DNA of 64,000 bases from Apricaphanius iberus (taxonomy: Eukaryota; Chordata; Actinopteri; Cyprinodontiformes; Aphaniidae). The stretch spans positions 1,116,001 to 1,180,000 of the forward strand of contig JAPXFQ010000385.1 of the NCBI GenBank assembly GCA_028564705.1, read 5' to 3'. Both the position numbers and the translations under genes were made by a program. Below the pieces are notes generated by a model, which saw only the letters and a list, made by a program, of their open reading frames with translations, was not told the origin of the DNA and ran no database searches. This document shows, one piece after another, positions 39,046 through 52,515 of the stretch. Position 1 is the stretch's first letter, and each line of letters starts with the position of its first letter.

Positions 39046-41424
39046 AATCGACGCAAGGAATAACCCACTCAGATTGGGCCCCAGCATCTGAGCGCGTTTA
39101 AATGAAAACATGTTTAATTAATGACGCTGAAGTATTCTGTCACAATTACGCAGATTCAAAATCAAACAAGGCAGGAGTGATGCCTCTGACAGCCGTGATG
39201 AAAGTTTATCCCCTCCGCCTCTTACTGGGAGCAAACCACTGGACTGGATCCATTTTCCATCAATAAAGTAATGCAATACACTCTGCAGGCCTGTGGTGCA
39301 GATGTGTGTGTTTGTGTGTCTTTTCTTATCCACATCACATGACCCCAGAGAGGACCAGGCAGTGGCTGCGCTCCCTATTGATTGTGTGGGCACACGTCAT
39401 CTAGGGTTTCAGCAGTTAATAAATCAGGCTCGCTCCTGACACAAATCTCCGAGTGTGTGCGCGTGTTTCTCTGTGTGGGCCTGTCACAGAGCAGTCAGCA
39501 GGAGCGAAAGCGACAGCCACATGATAATGTAACATCACCACCATTCATCCCTGCCACACAGCATTCTGAGACAAAACAACAACAACCTGGGAACCAAAAA
39601 AAAGAAAAAAAAAAAGGCAGCGTGATCTACAGCAGACATGACAAGTATCACTAATACAAACCCCTTTCCTCTCCCTCGGCTCCTTCCAGGAGTTCAGCTC
39701 CTGTCCTCATCTGCATTCGATACAATCCCAAAAACGTAGACTACATCAGAAGCAGTTACGTATAACATGTCCCACTGACCGACAAAGTGGAAACAACCTG
39801 TACATTTTGTCCTCAGGCCAATTAAATCACTGTAAATATAATTCATGTCAAATGTCATAAGTTTAAACCTTAAACCTTCTCTCAGAAAAATGACTCTTTA
39901 AACATAACTTAACAAGAAAATTATTTTAGTTTTTATTCAAAATGATCCCCCATGGACTTCTGTGCACAGTCTATTAAGGTGTCCAAAGTTTTTAATAAGT
40001 CACAAATTAGTTATAACAACACACACATTTCCTAAGTTGTCTTGTGCAGCTCAAAATTAGGAAAACGTGGAGTTGTCATATTCTTTAACCGTTTTGACTA
40101 CATTTGACAGAACAGTCTAAAATAATCTAAAAACAATCATTAAATCAAATAACTATGATTTCCACAATAGTCTCTGTCAACTTTAGCATTTGCTGATAAA
40201 TCATATATCAGGTGAGAGCACCAAGTGCATTCATAGCCCATCTTACTCACTGGATGTAATGATAATGGTATCCAGAGCATGAACACATCATACCCGCTAT
40301 ATTACAGCCAAAAAAACATGCCATCCAAGCAGAGTTTTGTGAAGGTAACACAGTGATATTGTAATGACCATTATGATTCGAAATATATAGAATTATATAT
40401 ATAGAATAATCAAAAAAAGTGCCTGAGAGACAGGGTATGGAGCTTAATTTGCTGTGCACTGACTGATCAGCTTGCTGAAAGAAACCTCCTACATATTCCT
40501 GAGCTTATAAGAAAAACTTTTTTGAGTGTTTCGAAATATTTGTACTCACAAAAGCATTATTACTCTAGGACTTTTATTAAAGTATAATCCATCATGGTTA
40601 AAACTATAGTTACCAAGCTTAAACCAGCTGTGTAACAGCTGGCTTACTATCCAGTCATCTAGCAATGTTAGTAATTCAGACCATATCAGCTTGTTAGGGT
40701 TAGGGTTAGAGACCAAAATAACTAAAAGGTACATTCCGCACAATAAGTCCTCGAAACAACTACTACATTTATCAAAACGTAAATAAGAATAGCTACCTTT
40801 TATACATAACAGATACTTATTTGGATAATTACCTAACTGTTATATTATTCTCCCCACAGCAGCAAAGATTGTGAAAACTATAGTGTTTTAATAAAAGCAC
40901 TTATCCTGTTATTTATCTTTGTTTTAAATCCTTTACCTAGTTGTGCAGCAACAATCCAAACAGCCCCACAAAACGAGAACAAAAAGCACTAAGAACACAA
41001 TCAGACCTCATGAGATTTTTAAATAATTTGCTCAGTTACACAGAAAATCAGCTTCTGAAGCAAGAAATTACTCAGGTTTATCCACTAAATTTGCCGACCA
41101 CGCAGGATTAAAACCAACAACACTGAGATTGAATAATGTATTATTTGAAGGGTGCTTCAAATGATGGCTTGCCACAGGTATAAGAAACTACATGGTAATT
41201 CTAACTGGCCTTCAACGTTCCAAAAAAGCCTAATCCAAAAAAGAAAAACAGCAAAAACATTGATGTACCCATGTGATATGTGGATCATATTTAGTTAATT
41301 TAATAAAAGGGAATGGAACTTATTCTGGGTATAAACAAAATGATTAGGATAACCTCAAATATATACTTCCAGGGTGTTATTTAAAACCAATTGAAGACCT
41401 TCACTTAGCCAAATCAAAACTTGG

Positions 41425-41540
41425 TTATGGATGCCCCAACAAGCTGGTACAGTTTACCACTAGACATCCACATCCCTCATGACATCAATTTATTCAAACA
41501 TCTGTTAAAAACTCAGTCATGTTTTATACCTTGAGTAGAG
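41425..41540 (+). mobile_element. Short LINE reverse-transcriptase C-terminal remnant
   Basis: One frame reads WYSLPLDIHIPHDINLFKHL then LKTQSCFIP, which fits the WNSLP...FKxxLKT signature of LINE reverse transcriptase ends. No other part is recognisable. Confidence 0.5.
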
Positions 41541-41833
41541 TATGAGTGGCTAGTTCTGTGTCATTATTTGGAAAAAATTATTTTACTTGTATTTTATGCA
41601 TTCTTTTTTATTCTTGCTTTATTCCATTTATATCAGGAGCAAGCAGTTTAAAAGTTTTGAAAGCATTTTAAGGCAAGAAAACAAACAAGGCAGTTGTTTA
41701 AGCACTCATAGAAATACACTCAAAATCGGTTTTCCTATTGAAACACAAAAAAAGAATGAAAAAAAAAACATATTGGAAACAGATTTCCATTTTTTTTCTT
41801 CTTATTTCAATATTGGCAACATACACCTTATAT

Positions 41834-41836
<3 letters not shown>

Positions 41837-41878
<42 letters not shown>
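41837..41878. repeat. (AT)n microsatellite
   Basis: About 21 AT units. Confidence 0.97.
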
Positions 41879-41880
<2 letters not shown>

Positions 41881-42059
41881 TATAAAGATGTTTAAACCAA
41901 TTAAAAAACATTCAGAAAACTTTACAAGGACCAAAATGTTCACTCCATCTCTCAAACAAAGGGAAGCTGTGCAGCTTCAGTACACGAGGGCATAGTCATA
42001 AAGTACCTCTAAAGCAGCTTTATGTTTTATCAGCCATCTGAGTATCATGTGCTGAAAGA

Positions 42060-42740
42060 GGCCAGAGATGAAGTGTTGTATCTGACACTGTGGTGAGGGG
42101 ATGGGGATTACCAAGGACAAGGGGGAAAAAAAGCACCAAAGAAATAGTAGCGAGACAGGCCTAGACGAGGAGATGTGGATGGTTCAGGCTGGGAGGGAGG
42201 AGAATGATGGAGGGAGAATGAAAGGCGAAAAATAGAAATGGAATAGGAAAGCGAGGTGTCAATTAAAAAAATGAACCCCGATGCATTTGGGAGGTGACAG
42301 CTGGTGGGAGACGAGCTGACAGGCGTCACATTAGGCGGATTTGGTGGCCGCTCCCCTCATCCCCTCCTTTTTTTTACTCCTGCTATCCCTCTGTCGCTTT
42401 CCCTTTCCGGCTTTCTCCGACTGGCGATCGTCTGTTTCTCATGCGACAGCGGTGGCGGCATCAAGCAAGGGGAAGAACTCAGCTTGGTGTTTTTCAGAAC
42501 AAGTTCCCCCTGCAGCTACTCCTAATAACCGTAATTATCGTCATCATCTGAGGCTTAAGCAGGCCAGTTTGAGGCCTGAGGGGCTGGCTTGATAATGAGG
42601 CAGCCAGCGCTAGAGGAGAAGACCATTCAGAGCACCGCCCTGCCACCAACGCCATACACCCCCATTTAAGAGCCTTCATTAAAATAATTCATTATTCAAA
42701 ACGGGCAATATATTAGCCCCTGGCAGTCGGTCTATCTAAA
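42060..42740. promoter_or_regulatory. Candidate regulatory block with paired TGACAG sites
   Basis: TGACAG at 42295-42300 and 42317-42322, 22 bp apart, lie in a GC-richer block. Nearby are aaaataattcattattcaaa and cttgataatgaggcag with homeodomain-type cores. ORFs of 73-85 codons over 42294-42592 look like chance in this GC-rich stretch. Confidence 0.35.
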
Positions 42741-43707
42741 GGTGTCTTAAAATATATATATATCTCATTGATCGAATCAAACTCATCTTCAGCTAGTACA
42801 GTTTCTACCAGCTCCAGGCAGTACTGGGAACAGCAGTGGCTCAATAACGGAGGAGCTGAGGAGTAGTCACGAGCTTGGAGGCTGCAAGCCGAGACACAAA
42901 GACATCTCTGCAGAGAGAGAGAGTCGCTGTGTAAAGGCAAACGCTAAGTACACTAAGAACTGCTAACACAATTATTTAAGACCAGAGAAAGACTGATAAT
43001 CATTCGTATTACAAGCATGATTGTTAAGCATGTTCTTCTGTATTTGACAGTGGACAGGATGGACTATGACAAATTTGAAATCCTGGAATCTAACAATCTT
43101 TTTTTATGAAATGGACAGATGCATAAACATGGAAGGAATCAATATTTGCTTAGACTTTTCCTGATTTTAATCTGTCAGTGGGCTGCCTTTATAGGTATAC
43201 TCAGAGGAAACTTTGGTATTGATGCCAAAGTATTAACAATGATAAATAACCAACAGATAAAAAGATGAGTTGTTCAAGATGATACATACAATATTTGATT
43301 CATCAGAAACTTCTCAAAAGACAAGTGTAGAGGAAAGAAATAAAAAAAAAAATCCTTGTATAACCTAAAGAAGATGACCGTAGACCAAAACCAGGTGCTG
43401 GGTTATTCACTCTGGTATCTCTAAAGTCAAAACTTGGGCTTGACGCAGAATCCAACATAGCCATGCTCCAGTTCCAGGTTTAAAAACCAGTTGGATTTGT
43501 TCATTTATATGTTCAGTGACCCGGCTAGCTACTATTAGCAATGCAAGCTATTATCAAAGTATTTCTCTTTACTTTGTACTGTCAAGCCTATTAACAAAAT
43601 GTTCACTAAAGAAAGTTGTTTAGAATTTTTTATTAAACATATACTGAGATATAAATGGTCTAATACTTTAAATTACCCTTATATAGGAGTGTGTGTGCAG
43701 GAGTTTT

Positions 43708-43855
43708 GTTTATCTTGGGTTGCCCTGTGATGGACTGGTCACCTGTCCAGGTTGCAACCTTCTTCTTACACAGTGACTTCTGGAGACAGACACCTGCCCC
43801 CTGCAACCCTGCAAGGATAAGCAGGCATAGCCAATGGATGTGTGGGGGGCTTACT
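43708..43855 (+). repeat. Fish LINE-type repeat fragment (tgatggactggtcacctg)
   Basis: Reads tgccctgtgatggactggtc, acctgtccaggttgcaacct, ctgcaaggataagcaggcat then aatggatg. This is the familiar teleost LINE 3' segment that often ends in ATGG repeats. Confidence 0.6.
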
Positions 43856-44919
43856 GATTTTGAGGATGGTGTTGATGAGAAAGACATAATATTTCCCAAC
43901 TTACAATGCAAACTTTGCAGAACTTTTCAGTTGTTTTTTGTCAACTTGAAATTTTCAACTTCTGAGTTAAAACAGAGCAAACAAAATAATATTTTTGTTT
44001 TTATGAAAAGACAAATAACTGAAAGAGTACAAGTTCTGTAGCACAACCATTTTACTTTTTTTGTCCTGAGGTAATGCTTTATCTTTATCTTCTGAAGTGG
44101 TTTTTGGAATTAAAAGGTTGAAGAGCCATTGCTGTAGAAAATACAACTCTTCAAACTCAACTCTGACTTTGATCATCTAGAGCATTCATCCATCTATTGA
44201 TCAACAATCTATAATTTATATCCTATGCTTGGTTGCTCCTCCTAGTTCTCCGCCCATTTACACCTGTGTCTGTCCCCTTTTATCTAAATTTTTCCTACAT
44301 ACCTTAGCCTGTATAAAACCTTTCATCGCATTTTTCTTGAGAACAGCCGTTTGTAAGACTTCACAGTGCTGTGTGTCTGAAACATTACTGTGGTAAAGTG
44401 TGGTAAAGAACATCTTTGTTTTATAAAAATGAAAGAAGAAAAACCTCAAAAGATCCCAGCAAACATCTGGCTTTTGTCTTCAGAGAGAATAGATTCAGTC
44501 AGGTTCATCAGGTTCACCCTGAGGTCAAGGGACTGTCCAGTAGTCATGGGTGTTTAACGGCTCATGGACACATGACACCCAGGTGGTCATTCTCTTTCTT
44601 TTAACAAAAACGCCTCTGTTAGACACAGTCGAGACTTGCTTCCTTCTTCTGCAACTTCTTAGGCCTTTTTCAACTTAGTTGTAATATCTACTTTCCTTTT
44701 TTACTAATGTGTTAAATAATAGGAGGGTAAAATTCTAATCTAAAAAAGCAAAGCAAAACAAAAAGAATACACTATAGAGTTCAAAACTGTTTCTAATAGC
44801 AGCTCAGATCAAATATAATCAAATAACTAAACCGGTAGAAGCTTGTCTAAGTTCAGTAACAGTGATAATTAACAGTTTACTACACCCAAACTCCTTCGCT
44901 CGGTTGTACATGTTTAGGA

Positions 44920-45460
44920 AATAAATGTCAGCCTAAAGTCAAATGACAGCCAGCATAGGGATGCTGTCCTGGACAACAGTTGGTGAGGATGTGATGTGTG
45001 AAGTGTTAGGAGCCCAGAGGACATCGCCCCTGATAGTTAATGTCCTGCCCTAACTGTTGTCCGACAAGTCCTCCCCACGCAGCAGGACAAACCATGAAAC
45101 AAGAGGGCCGATAAAACAAACCCCCCCTGAGCCCCTCGGTGTGTGTTCCTGCGCGTGGCACATTTCATAAGGCCCCGCTCTTTGACTGTTGATGAGTTTA
45201 TGCGAAGGTAATTAACAGCAATTAATCCTTAATTACAGCAATTAGCAGAGTCGCAGTAAATTAAGCTACATCTGGAGGCACTGCGCAGGGTCTACATGAG
45301 AAGGGGTGGGCTTTTCGTCGAGCGAGGAGGCAGCGGCTACGTGACGAAAGCAGACCGGGTCTGCCTGAGTTGTTTTAGGCTGCCATTCCTGCTCTAGGTG
45401 CTCTAGGTAGCGGATGAGGGCAGGGTTTGATAAATGTACATAGCAGATAGAGAATTAGGT
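44920..45460. promoter_or_regulatory. Candidate regulatory block with dense homeodomain cores
   Basis: At 45208-45265 the words gtaattaacagcaattaatc, cttaattacagcaattagc and cagtaaattaagc pack six or more TAAT/ATTA cores into about 60 bp. The flanks are GC-richer and repeat-free. This resembles developmental enhancers; conservation is untested. Confidence 0.45.
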
Positions 45461-45674
45461 TCGTTGCTGAACAGAAATGATCCATCTCAGGGAGAAAGGC
45501 TCCCTTAAGCTAGCACACAAGGACACCTGCCATATGGCCGCTCATAGACAGCAGTGCTTGTGGTTCTGCTTCACTGTGCTCAGATTCTCTCGACAACATG
45601 TGAACATGAATTGCACAATACCATCAACAGAAAAAAAACAAAACTGGCTCCTACTGTAATAGCAACCTCTCCTG

Positions 45675-46979
45675 ACAGTACCTTGTAGATGTATTCATAA
45701 CCCTTAAAGTTTTGACATTTTGTCATCATACAACGACAAACTTCAGTATATCTTGTTGGTGTTTAACGTGATAGCGGAACAAAAAGTAATACAGAACTGA
45801 AATGAAAGAATAAGTATACATATAATAATTGGTTTTGAATGTTTTTTTATAATTACAATCTCAAGATAGTGTTGTGCATATATACTGAATCTGATTCGAT
45901 ACTTTGTTATACCAACATTAGCTGCAAGTTTTGCATATCTAGAATTCTTTGTCCACTTTTTCTTACAAAACAGCTTGGATTACATGCTTGAGCAATTTTC
46001 AAGTCTTGCCATAGATTGGTAGTTGGATTTTAGTCTCCTATGATACAAATAGATCCTGTTGTTGTTCTGAATTCTTCTTTACGCTCGTTGTCTTGCTTAA
46101 GCTCAGTCTTTTACACCCTTCCAACAGATTTTTTCCTGTATTTAGCTTCATCCATACTCTCATCAACTATTATCAGCTTCCAAGACTTGCTGAAGGAAAA
46201 AAGCCCCACAGCATGATGCTGCCACTGAAAATTTTTGAATATGTATTCAGGGTATCCAGTGTTAGTTTTTCTCGACACTAAGCATTTTGCGAAAAGTCAC
46301 AATTTGTTATCCTTTGAGCAGAGTATCACTTTCCACCTTTGCTTGTGGAAAATTACAAGTGAGACCTTTTATGGCTTTCTTTAATAATGGCTTTCTTCAC
46401 ATTTTTCCTATCAATAAATCCTCCCACCTAAGCTGAGGACCTCTTCAGCTTCTGCAGGGCTACCATGATACTCTTGGCTGCTTCTCCGGTAATCCCGTTC
46501 ATACTAAGGCTGTCAGTCTAGCCTGATGGTCTTGGCAGGTTTGCAATTGTTGTGCCATACTTCGTCCATTTTGGGAGAGAGAAAACTTTGCTCTGCGGAA
46601 TGTTCAAAACTTTGGATATTGATTCAGAACCTAACTCTACTTTGATTTCTCCAAAACTTCCTCCATGTCTGCTAGGTTCCGTGGTTGTCATTATGTTTTT
46701 CATTCATTAATTTTCTCTATCAAACCTTGGAGGTTGCAAGGAATTTTATTTAGGGGAATCAGGTTAAAGGAGGCTAAAAGAAAGGCATGAGACACCTTTC
46801 ACATTTTTTACTGGTAAATAAATCTGAAAACCCTGTATCTTTTTCATTCCACTTCACAACTAGGTGATACCTTGTGTTATTCTATAACATCAAATCCCAA
46901 TTAAATATATTGATATTTATGAAAGGAACATGTCAAAATGTTAAAAAGTTCAAAAGGTAAATATTTATAAGGCATTGTA
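45675..46979 (-). mobile_element. Tc1/mariner-like transposon, near full length but dead
   Basis: The left end acagtaccttgtagatgtat then tcataacccttaaagttttg has its inverted counterpart at the right end (aaaaagttcaaaaggtaaat, ataaggcattgta), giving long diverged terminal repeats. The centre contains ccccacagcatgatgctgcc, which on the minus strand is the Tc1 transposase GGSIML motif. The reading frame is broken throughout. About 1.3 kb. Confidence 0.75.
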
Positions 46980-49900
46980 TTTACAGAACAAGCTAGTGAA
47001 ATGTTGAGGTCTGGTTGGCAAAGTTCATTATAAAACTTATGATTAAATCTGTAGTATTCTATACAATTAAGGAAGACTCTGAGTAGCTACTTCGCTTATC
47101 CTGCGATGCATCTTATATCCACTGAGAGCAATATATTCCATAATGACAATGATTCTCTCCGTAAAGCACAAGTGGTCACTGAGTGCTTTAAAATGGCACG
47201 ATAATAATATTACCCATTCGACATCCTTAAATAGATATGATCCTGCTTTTTCTTTCTATATATAGAGACCTGAAACTGAGAATCTATGTGTACATGAATT
47301 ACCCGTGCATCAAGATGTCTTAGGAAGGAACATTAGGATAATTGAAAACCTCTGTTGTAATGAATGTTAATATTTGTTCTACATTTAGAAGAATTATTTA
47401 AAAGTTTGATGAGTTAACTACTGGCAGCCTTCATAGCTAGACTCAGTCACAGCAGAGGCGCTAAAGGCTTCCACAAGCTTAGATCACTCCGCACTTAACT
47501 ACAAAAGATACTTTAGTAGTCCATTCACAAACTGCAGCACAGCTTGAGATATTAGTATATTCTTTGTTAGTGTGATGGGTTTTGCAAAATTACTTTTTGA
47601 ACAAAAGGGTTAAATCGGCAGGGTTTGAAATTCAAAAAGGATGATTTTGAGGTACTTGACCTGAGTTTCTAGATATCACACATCTGTATTTAGGGGTTCA
47701 ACCATTTGACTTTTCCCATCACTACATGTTGGTATAAACTATATCAACACAAGCTAGGAATTTTATTGACAAAGTACATTTTAAAACAAAAATATGAAGC
47801 ACATTTTACAGATAAATTTAGTAAAAAATTAGGGGTTGTTAAATTGCCACAAACTCAGCCCTCAAACATCTCAAAATTATGCTCAAGCATTAAAGTGTCA
47901 ATCAAGATAACACAGTGGGTGTTACTACTCATAATAAAATAATTTATGGTTTAGACTTGATGTATATCCTGCTTCTGCACCTTAAAATTATGTTCTAGTT
48001 AGGATGCAATAGTTCTTATGTTTTCAGTAAACTTACTGGTCCAGTGCTGCAGTCAGAAGCTATTTTTGTCTGTTTTTTAGTCTTAAAATTTTGATTTTAT
48101 TTGACTAACCACTAGTTCTCTATAAAATGTTAGACAGTTAAACACATTTAATCGTTTGTTTTATCTGACTTACACAGAGGCTAATTTAACTTTTATACAG
48201 ACACACGTTTAGAATTTGTTTCCATTTCTAGATTTACACACTTACTGATTATTACTTTATTTTATGTACTTATTTTGACTAATAATTTGGGCTATATTTA
48301 AATATCAGCAGGGATTCTGCAAATTTATGTAACTGTAATGAAAAACAGAAAATAATTAGAATCTTTTAAAAGATAATCACAAAAACTAGAACTTAGATTA
48401 CTTATAAGTTAACTTGCATTTATTTTCCCTAAAAAAGTTTTTTTGTGTCCTTGCTTTACCCAAACACCATCTAGGTGTATTCAGGAAGTTTTGAAATGTC
48501 TTTCAATCAGCAATGCATACTATTTTCAAACAGCATTATATAAACATATTCTATGACAAAACAACTTGTAATGTGACAAAACCATTTTGATTTCAATCTT
48601 CAAAATAAACCAAAGTAACCCAGGCCAGTTTCAAGAGCAGATTTCCAGGATCCTTTTTTTCACAAAGAAATACCAAACATAAACATCTAGACTTGTATGA
48701 ATCTTGGTCGAGCGATCAGTAGGTTCCACAAATAACGATTAGCAAAATGCTAAAGTTGGCATCATAAATTTGCACGTCCATTTCTGAACTCAAGTAGATT
48801 ATCGAATTTTCCACATATATAACATGGTCATTTAAGATATAAGTATTCGAGACTAAATTCTGGAGAGCACAGTTTTGACATTTGGTACCTTTAATTTCTT
48901 TGTAAATATTCCTAAATAAAAATTGTTTGGCATTTTCGACCCAGTTTAAGAGCAACAGATCCAGTTAATCCTGTTGTCCCGAAAATTAAACAGGTAATAG
49001 ATTGTCCCATGTTTGAGTTTTTAATCCCGAAGGATTCTTTCAATAACTCAGAAGTCAAAATACTGTTGGGTAAAATGTATTTAAAATGTGATATATCAAA
49101 TCACAAATACATCTAATATAGCTAGATCAATGAGAAAACTACTGCAATAAATAAGTTTTATGAATTGAAAAGTATGAGTCAAACATTCATCCATACTTTA
49201 CATTCTTTTCACATATTTATCCAGATCTTGACAATGATCAAAGTAAATTTCAGAGTCTTCCAGAACACACAGAACCAGGATTTTAAGGACATTAATTAGT
49301 GACACTTAAACATAATATTCTACCAAATATTTAACCCAGGCAGTGCAAACTGAAATTGCAAGGCTAGTATTCAGTATATTGTACAGCATATATACATTTA
49401 AGACTTTTTAAGGTAACACAATTGAGATGAACACATTTAAGAAAAAACCCTAAGAAACAGGATTTCTGGAAATCCCCCACCATATCAGACAAACCTGAGG
49501 GGATTCTAAACCCACTAAAATAACAAATCCATCTACTTCATAAATCATGTTGATTGCAATTGTCCCAAAATATGTTCAAAGCCAAATGTCTAAAATTTGT
49601 CATCAAAAACAAAAGCCTCCTGTCAAAGTGTCTTCTATTGCAGGCATGCTGACTGGCTAAGTCTTTCAAAGGTTAGAAAGTGGCGCAAACGCAGTAACCA
49701 TATGAGATTTACTAAACCAAAAAAAATTAGCTTTTGCAAAGGAGCTTACTGTCAAGGACATAATAAGTAAAACTGGTTTAAATCTGTGATAGAGAACTCT
49801 GTTGTTTGGACGTTTTCACAATAACACAAATTCCTCTGAGGTGTACTCAAAGATGGTCGATTTGCTTCCTAGAAGTAATGCAAGCAATCACAGCCTCAGA

Positions 49901-50259
49901 GATATTTTTTTTTGCTTATGACTTGGGGCATGATTACTTGATTTAAGAAAAAACTATTTGCTTAAGCAAAACAGCATGTAAAATAAAAACAAATTTTGCT
50001 TTTTTTCCCTCTGTCACACCTGTCCTGATGCAGAAATAATGCAAATAAAATTCAACTACTGGTTGCTACAGGGTGAGAAAAAGGTGATGGGGCCCTTGTC
50101 TAAATGCAAAGGTGTGTTACATTTTGTTTGTTGGAGGTGGGACAACGATTTAGAGTGGTAAGAATAAATATTACGATGCAGAGCCTGCAGGCAGAGAGTG
50201 AGATGTAGAAAAACACAGTGGCAGAGAACGAGAGTGTGTTTACAGCAGAGGTAGTGGTC

Positions 50260-50650
50260 CAAGAAGTCTAAGTGGCCTGGCTGGCAGGCCTACTACTCTA
50301 CTAGTGGATAAAGCCTAAGTCATTAATCAGAGGCCTTTGGGATCGTCCCACTGTAGCTGAATACTAGGTCAGAGGGAGCTCCTGCTGTCAATCAGCACTA
50401 AAATGTGTGCATGTGGGTGTGGGTGTGAGTCTGAATGGTATGGAGCTGTAAGTGGGGGTATATGTTTTTGATGAGAATGTGTCATTCTGCCTCCAGCATA
50501 AAAAAAAGCCACAAAAAAAAGCCATAAAGCTGTGAGGAATTAATGCGTTAATGCATTACTGCATGCACCAGTGTGCAAGTGCTAGATGTCATTTACATGA
50601 ACATTCCATGAAGTCATCCGTTGGAAATGAAAGCTGAATTTTCTGCCCTA
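50260..50650. promoter_or_regulatory. Candidate regulatory block with PBX-PREP/MEIS decamer
   Basis: ctgtcaatca at 50385-50394 is TGATTGACAG on the minus strand, the consensus composite site for PBX with PREP/MEIS. It lies in a GC-richer repeat-free block beginning about 50260 (ggcctggctggcaggcc, cattaatcagaggcctttgg). This suggests PBX control of its own gene; not demonstrable from sequence. Confidence 0.45.
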
Positions 50651-51718
50651 AAAGCTTAAGCTTAAAGAAAATAAATACAGTACAGCCCTGCAGAGAAGAA
50701 CATACTGATATACTAGCAAGACAGTCCTGTGCACTGGGATCACATGCCAAAAACCTTCATATCACCTTATATGACAGTTTTTAAGACAAAAGACTATTGA
50801 AATCATGGTCAATCAGTGTCGGGAAAAGCTATAAGAGGTCAACAATTTTTATTTGGCTAATAGCCAGTAACTGGAATCAGTGCCTACCAATGTTTTAAAA
50901 AGTTTCAGTTTATAAACATCTAAAATCATCTGTCTTGCTTTTCCTGTTACCCTCATCACATTACTGTGGATCTATTTTTCCTTTGTTTTAATGGTGTGGG
51001 AGATAAAATAATAATGCTCCAGTCTCCTTACTACACATTTAACACTGTGGTTTACACATTATGATCACCAGCTGAGCCAATCAGCCACAAACCTTTTGTA
51101 GCAGCTTAGAATATATGCCATGTCTTCCACATATTGTAAGTGTTCACTGTGACAGAGTCAACAAAAATGCTACTATGAATTAAATAAGGCAGTAATGTCA
51201 CAGCAAAGTAATATACAACATCATGAAACAACAGAACACTGTGATATCCACAGCACTGATCTCAGTATACATATCCTATTCAGAATGGGAGGACATCAAA
51301 ACTAGCACACAGTTCAAAGATGTGGTAAGATAAAAAACTGTAATAGTTCCAACAAAGACAAATATAGTTGTTTTGAAGTATTTCTGCTTATGACAAACAT
51401 AAACAGTTGAAGTTTAAAAAACAAAAAGAACCCCACCCATGGTTGTTACAGTTGTGTTGCTTTACAATATAAATGACAAAGGTATGATATTCTGTGGAAT
51501 ACACATTTGAAAACTACCACTGAGTTTTGTGTGTATTTATGCTACATTTTTGTTTAAAATAATAAGCATGATAATCCATGTATTATTCTAGCAGCATTAA
51601 GAACAATTGCTGATGTACAGTTCTATCACATTATGCTTTACTGTTTGTTTTGTTTTCTGATACTATGAAACTGTACTATCTGGTTGGTTTAGCGTCGATC
51701 AGAGAAGCACATATTACT

Positions 51719-52515
51719 GTCATGGACCTGGCTTGTTTGTTTTTGTGGTCTTTGTTCAACTTTTCTATTCTACAGTTTCTACTCTGAAGGATGCAGCGGA
51801 GGAACTGTTCCAGCACTTAGCCATTTGGATCTGATCACCTGTGCGCCAACTACAGCTCGTTAGGACTGGAGGATGCTGTTAAAGAGGAGCTGGAGACCAG
51901 ACATTCAATGTCTGAGTGTTAACCTGAGTAGTACCTCTCGACCTCCATGTCCTTCTGAAGTTTTCATACTTTTTGTTGTTTCCTGCATATTCACCCGTCT
52001 GCTCTCTCGCCCAGGTTACCTGTCTCCTCTGTAGTTCTGTCCCAGAGATTGTACTGATCCTGCAACAAACAAGACATTTCACTGTGGATTCGGTTTCTGA
52101 CACAGTTCTTCTCTCAGAATCATCAGCTCCTTCATTCTCTGTTTCTTGGATTCCTTCTACTTGTCGGCCCTCCAGCCCATAATGGTAAGATCTCGTCTTC
52201 TTCTCATTATAATCACTCAGATCCTCAGTTCTCCTCAGGTCAGTCAGGTTCCTCTTCAACATCTCCGCCAGCACAACTGCCTTCTGGACCAGGCTTCGCT
52301 CATCCTTCCTGCTGTCAATAAGCTGCTCACCATCTGTCCTCATATCTGCTTCTTCACCCAGAACTCACCTCTGCGCTTCTCCGAAGCAAAGATCCTGCTC
52401 AAGACTTATTGATATTCTGATTCACTTTAAATAAATATCTTAACTTTTGGTAATACTGGTCTCCTGAGTTTCTTCGTGCATATGGGTCAAACACTTATCA
52501 AAAACGGTTTTAGAC
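51719..52515 (+). mobile_element. Possible solo LTR of a retrotransposon
   Basis: A pyrimidine-rich 0.75-kb block begins tgtcatggacctggc, has actttaaataaatatcttaa near its end followed by gtctcctgagtttcttcgtg, catatgggtc and acggttttagaca. The TG...CA boundaries and AATAAA followed by a gggtc word resemble fish Ty3/Gypsy LTRs. No flanking duplication was confirmed. The 154-codon minus-strand ORF (51879-52343) is the mirror of the pyrimidine-rich strand. Confidence 0.4.

Noticed and set aside
40694..40709. Telomere-like ttagggttagggttag
   Set aside because: Fewer than three units; too short to call an interstitial telomeric repeat.
41587..41995. 102- and 85-codon ORFs rich in Ile-Tyr
   Set aside because: The IYIYIY stretches come from the AT microsatellite at 41837-41878.
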